The notes under the pieces: model-generated | Told to the model about the DNA's origin: nothing | What the model saw: the letters and a program-made list of their open reading frames with translations, nothing else | Database searches by the model: none | Source of the DNA: Bacteroidales bacterium | GTDB lineage: Bacteria; Bacteroidota; Bacteroidia; Bacteroidales; P3 | DNA: 8,684 bases | Assembly: GCA_012837565.1 (NCBI GenBank) | Contig: DUQY01000184.1 | Coordinates: 1-8,684 of the forward strand | Reading direction: 5' to 3' | Shown: positions 7,651 through 8,684 of the stretch, piece after piece | How positions within the stretch are numbered: position 1 is the stretch's first letter | Layout: each line of letters starts with the position of its first letter | Position numbers and translations under genes: made by a program

Positions 7651-7730
7651 TACATAAGCCAAAATCATAACCAAAAACCACAACACCCAACCCTCAAACC
7701 ATATATCAAACAATTCAACCTTTAAACCAT
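7651..7730 (+). terminator. C-rich, G-poor stretch after corA: possible Rho-dependent terminator
   Basis: No hairpin with a T-tract follows corA. By my count the 80 nt after the stop contain 26 C and a single G (7658), mostly in CCA, ACC and CAA contexts. That is the composition expected of a Rho utilisation (rut) site in plus-strand RNA. The role is inference; the base composition is observed. Termination would have to occur before or near the new promoter at 7730. Confidence 0.35.
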
Positions 7731-7759
7731 TGTTTATTTAATAATTATTTGTATATTTG
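7730..7759 (+). promoter_or_regulatory. Orphan Bacteroidota-type promoter
   Basis: TTG (7730-7732), a 19-nt gap, then TATATTTG (7752-7759) has exactly the same layout as the corA promoter. The predicted start is near 7766. No convincing gene begins within the next 400 nt. The transcript would instead cross the 23-bp palindrome array and the interleaved inverted repeats. Confidence 0.5.
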
Positions 7760-7833
7760 CCATAGAGATTCACTAAGTCCCCTTCCCCATATAACTCACA
7801 AAAAATTCACCAAAAAATTCCATTAAATCAAAA

Positions 7834-7900
7834 GATGTGCATCATTCACCCCGAAAGATGTACATCATTTGCTATGAAAGATGCACATCATTTGCATAAT
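7834..7900. repeat. Three-unit 23-bp tandem array with palindromic cores
   Basis: The 10-bp cores are GATGTGCATC (7834-7843), GATGTACATC (7857-7866, a perfect palindrome) and GATGCACATC (7880-7889), at an exact 23-bp period. Each is preceded by AAA and followed by ATT. The GATG/CATC arms are invariant and only the central dinucleotide changes (TG, TA, CA). The period and palindromic-core design match the array at 76-185, although the sequence differs. The function is unknown. Confidence 0.85.
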
Positions 7901-8059
7901 GAAACGAAGATTCACCAAATTAATATCAAGACCCCCAAAGTTAAAACGCCGTAACAATTTACTGAAACGCCATAATAATTTTCTAAATCAAAGAAAGGAT
8001 TTCCTCAATCTTCGTTTCATTTCAGTAACCAGCCACCTTACACAATTAATCCTTTCTTT
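7898..8059. repeat. Two interleaved perfect inverted repeats (pseudoknot-like order)
   Basis: Arm A, AATGAAACGAAGATT (7898-7912), is the exact reverse complement of A' at 8007-8021 (15 bp). Arm B, AAAGAAAGGATT (7990-8001), is the exact reverse complement of B' at 8048-8059 (12 bp). The order A-B-A'-B' is that of an H-type pseudoknot. A third pairing, TTACTGAAA (7959-7967) with TTTCAGTAA (8020-8028), overlaps and competes with A'. The region could be a structured RNA, a decayed miniature mobile element, or overlapping protein-binding sites. The repeats are observed; any role is inference. Confidence 0.7.
7944..7985. repeat. Two-unit 21-bp direct repeat beginning AAACGCC
   Basis: Units at 7944-7964 and 7965-7985 both start AAACGCC, continue with a TAAnAATT core, and match at 17 of 21 positions. 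They lie within the loop of the 15-bp inverted repeat. GAAACG, which spans the junction of the two units, also occurs in arm A (7901-7906) and inverted in A' (8013-8018). Confidence 0.7.
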
Positions 8060-8073
8060 TAGGAAACTAAACC

Positions 8074-8103
8074 TTTGAATTACAAGATTATTCCTTAGTT
8101 TTG
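8074..8103 (+). promoter_or_regulatory. Possible distal promoter for the BRO-N gene
   Basis: TTTG (8074-8077), an 18-nt gap, then TAGTTTTG (8096-8103) fits the Bacteroidota pattern. Transcription would start near 8110, about 100 nt before the BRO-N start. The match could be chance in such AT-rich DNA. Confidence 0.35.
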
Positions 8104-8133
8104 CAATTCTCTTATTTCATCACATCAAATTTC

Positions 8134-8163
8134 TTGCTAATTCAAAATAATTTTCTATCTTTG
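8134..8163 (+). promoter_or_regulatory. Proximal promoter for the BRO-N gene
   Basis: TTG (8134-8136), a 19-nt gap, then TATCTTTG (8156-8163) matches both consensus elements and the spacing seen upstream of corA. The predicted start is near 8170, leaving a leader of about 40 nt before ATG 8209. Confidence 0.6.
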
Positions 8164-8208
8164 ATGTATGACATATTAGTGGTCTAAGTGTATTTTAAAT
8201 GTTCTATT

Positions 8209-8532
8209 ATGACAAAAAAAGAGGCATTAAAACTTTTTGAAGAGAGGAAAGTCCGTACAGTTTGGGATGATAGTAATGAAAAGTGGTATTTCTCCATTGT
8301 TGATGTTGTTTCAATATTGACAGATAGTGTTGATGGAAGAAAGTATTGGAATAAGTTAAAACAAAGACTTAAAAAGGAGGGAAATGAAACGGTGACAGAT
8401 TGTCACCAGTTAAAAATGGTAGCTTTGGATGGGAAGAGAAGAATGACTGATGTTGCTGATACAGAGCAGTTGTTTAGGATTTTGTCGTGCGGGATTTGCA
8501 ATCCCGCACAATATTATTATAAGGATTTGTAA
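8209..8532 (+). pseudogene. BRO-N domain protein, truncated by REP sequence
   Basis: From ATG 8209 (MTKKEALKLFEER, then WYFSIVDVVSILT) the sequence matches the N-terminal BRO-N fold of a Bacteroidales family related to phage and baculovirus antirepressors. Chromosomal relatives are often annotated as DNA-damage-inducible or phage-antirepressor proteins. Conserved-looking segments include KYWNKLKQRLKKEG, QLKM and TDVADTEQLFR. Family members I recall continue for well over 100 further residues. Here similarity stops at FRIL (around 8484), and the remaining codons read through two REP hairpins to TAA 8530-8532. The 107-residue product is therefore probably non-functional, though the domain itself is nearly complete. 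GTG 8188 is a possible in-frame start, but ATG 8209 fits the family N-terminus. Confidence 0.75.
8487..8509. repeat. REP hairpin (GC-rich palindrome)
   Basis: GTGCGGGATT (8487-8496), loop TGC, AATCCCGCAC (8500-8509) forms a perfect 10-bp stem with a 3-nt loop. It is far more GC-rich than its surroundings. GGATTTGCAATCC-type hairpins are the kind of repetitive extragenic palindrome found beside REP-associated transposases in Bacteroidota. Confidence 0.85.
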
Positions 8533-8538
8533 TCCGTA
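8520..8538. repeat. Second, weaker REP hairpin
   Basis: GGATT (8523-8527), loop TGT, AATCC (8531-8535) repeats the core of the first REP. One A-G mismatch and two further base pairs lie outside it. The two loop centres are 31 bp apart and both units are in the same orientation. It lies 20 nt upstream of the transposase start. Confidence 0.75.
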
Positions 8539-8558
8539 AGATATACAATATTAAAGTT

Positions 8559-8684
8559 ATGCAAATACAAAACAGAGTTACAAAGGAAATGTATTTTATA
8601 ACATCAACAGTTGTTGACTGGGTAGATGTTTTTACACGTCCTGTATATAAGCATGTTATTATAGAATCCTTAGAATATTGCCAA
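8559..8684 (+). CDS. REP-associated tyrosine transposase (Y1, IS200-like), 5' part
   Basis: An open frame runs from ATG 8559 to the window end (42 codons, no stop). The segments YFITSTVVDWVDVFTRP, then VYKHVIIESLEYCQ, match the N-terminal strand and helix of the Y1/RAYT family as found in Bacteroidota. These proteins nick and rejoin single-stranded DNA at REP hairpins. The HUH metal-binding motif and catalytic tyrosine should lie beyond the window, so activity cannot be judged. The two REP hairpins immediately upstream support the call. There is no Shine-Dalgarno sequence, and no promoter is evident between the REPs and the start. Confidence 0.8.
   Translation, partial: MQIQNRVTKEMYFITSTVVDWVDVFTRPVYKHVIIESLEYCQ

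Noticed and set aside
7799..7820. Direct repeat CAAAAAATTC (7799-7808 and 7811-7820)
   Set aside because: It is low complexity and too short to mean anything in AT-rich DNA.
7834..7889. Plasmid-type iterons or a replication origin
   Set aside because: There are only three copies, with no replication initiator gene and no AT-rich unwinding element that stands out. The flanking genes are chromosomal housekeeping genes.
7881..8078. 65-residue basic open frame on the plus strand (MHIICIMKRRFTK...)
   Set aside because: Its start lies inside a palindromic repeat and it runs across the direct and inverted repeats. It is K/R/L/N-rich without recognisable domain features and looks like a by-product of the repeats.

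Overview
The window looks like a low-GC chromosomal segment from the order Bacteroidales (Bacteroidota). The protein families read this way. Four upstream regions also carry the Bacteroidota-type -7 element TAnnTTTG, most with a TTG or TTTG 18-19 nt upstream. Almost no gene has a Shine-Dalgarno sequence; the one exception is corA. I cannot name the genus.

Layout. Positions 1-290 hold no supported gene but contain a five-unit 22-bp tandem array of short interrupted palindromes. At 290-406 is a 38-codon remnant resembling the N-terminus of a Bacteroidales HU-like DNA-binding protein. A bidirectional hairpin terminator (462-493) separates it from a tight minus-strand block read right to left: pgk (glycolysis), a YdfG-like short-chain dehydrogenase, meaB (GTPase chaperone of methylmalonyl-CoA mutase), a META-domain lipoprotein, and priA (replication restart helicase). 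The four junctions are 4, 6, 2 and 4 nt, so these are very probably one operon. Its promoter should lie before pgk, where a perfect -7 element is present, and it ends at the 462-493 hairpin.

A 224-bp divergent region leads to the plus-strand gene corA (Mg2+/Co2+ channel). It has a clear promoter and, unusually for this phylum, a strong Shine-Dalgarno sequence. After corA lies about 560 bp without a convincing gene. In order this holds: an 80-nt C-rich, almost G-free stretch (possible Rho-dependent terminator); an orphan promoter; a three-unit 23-bp tandem array with a different palindromic core; and two interleaved perfect inverted repeats (15 bp and 12 bp) in a pseudoknot-like order.

The right end is accessory DNA. 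A BRO-N domain gene is cut short exactly where a perfect GC-rich REP hairpin begins. A second, weaker REP hairpin follows, and then the start of a REP-associated Y1 (IS200-like) transposase that runs off the window.

The protein-coding core is conventional. No defence system, CRISPR array or biosynthetic cluster is visible. The least explained signals are noncoding: the two palindrome arrays of matching design, the interleaved inverted repeats behind an orphan promoter, and the REP/transposase junction in the BRO-N gene.
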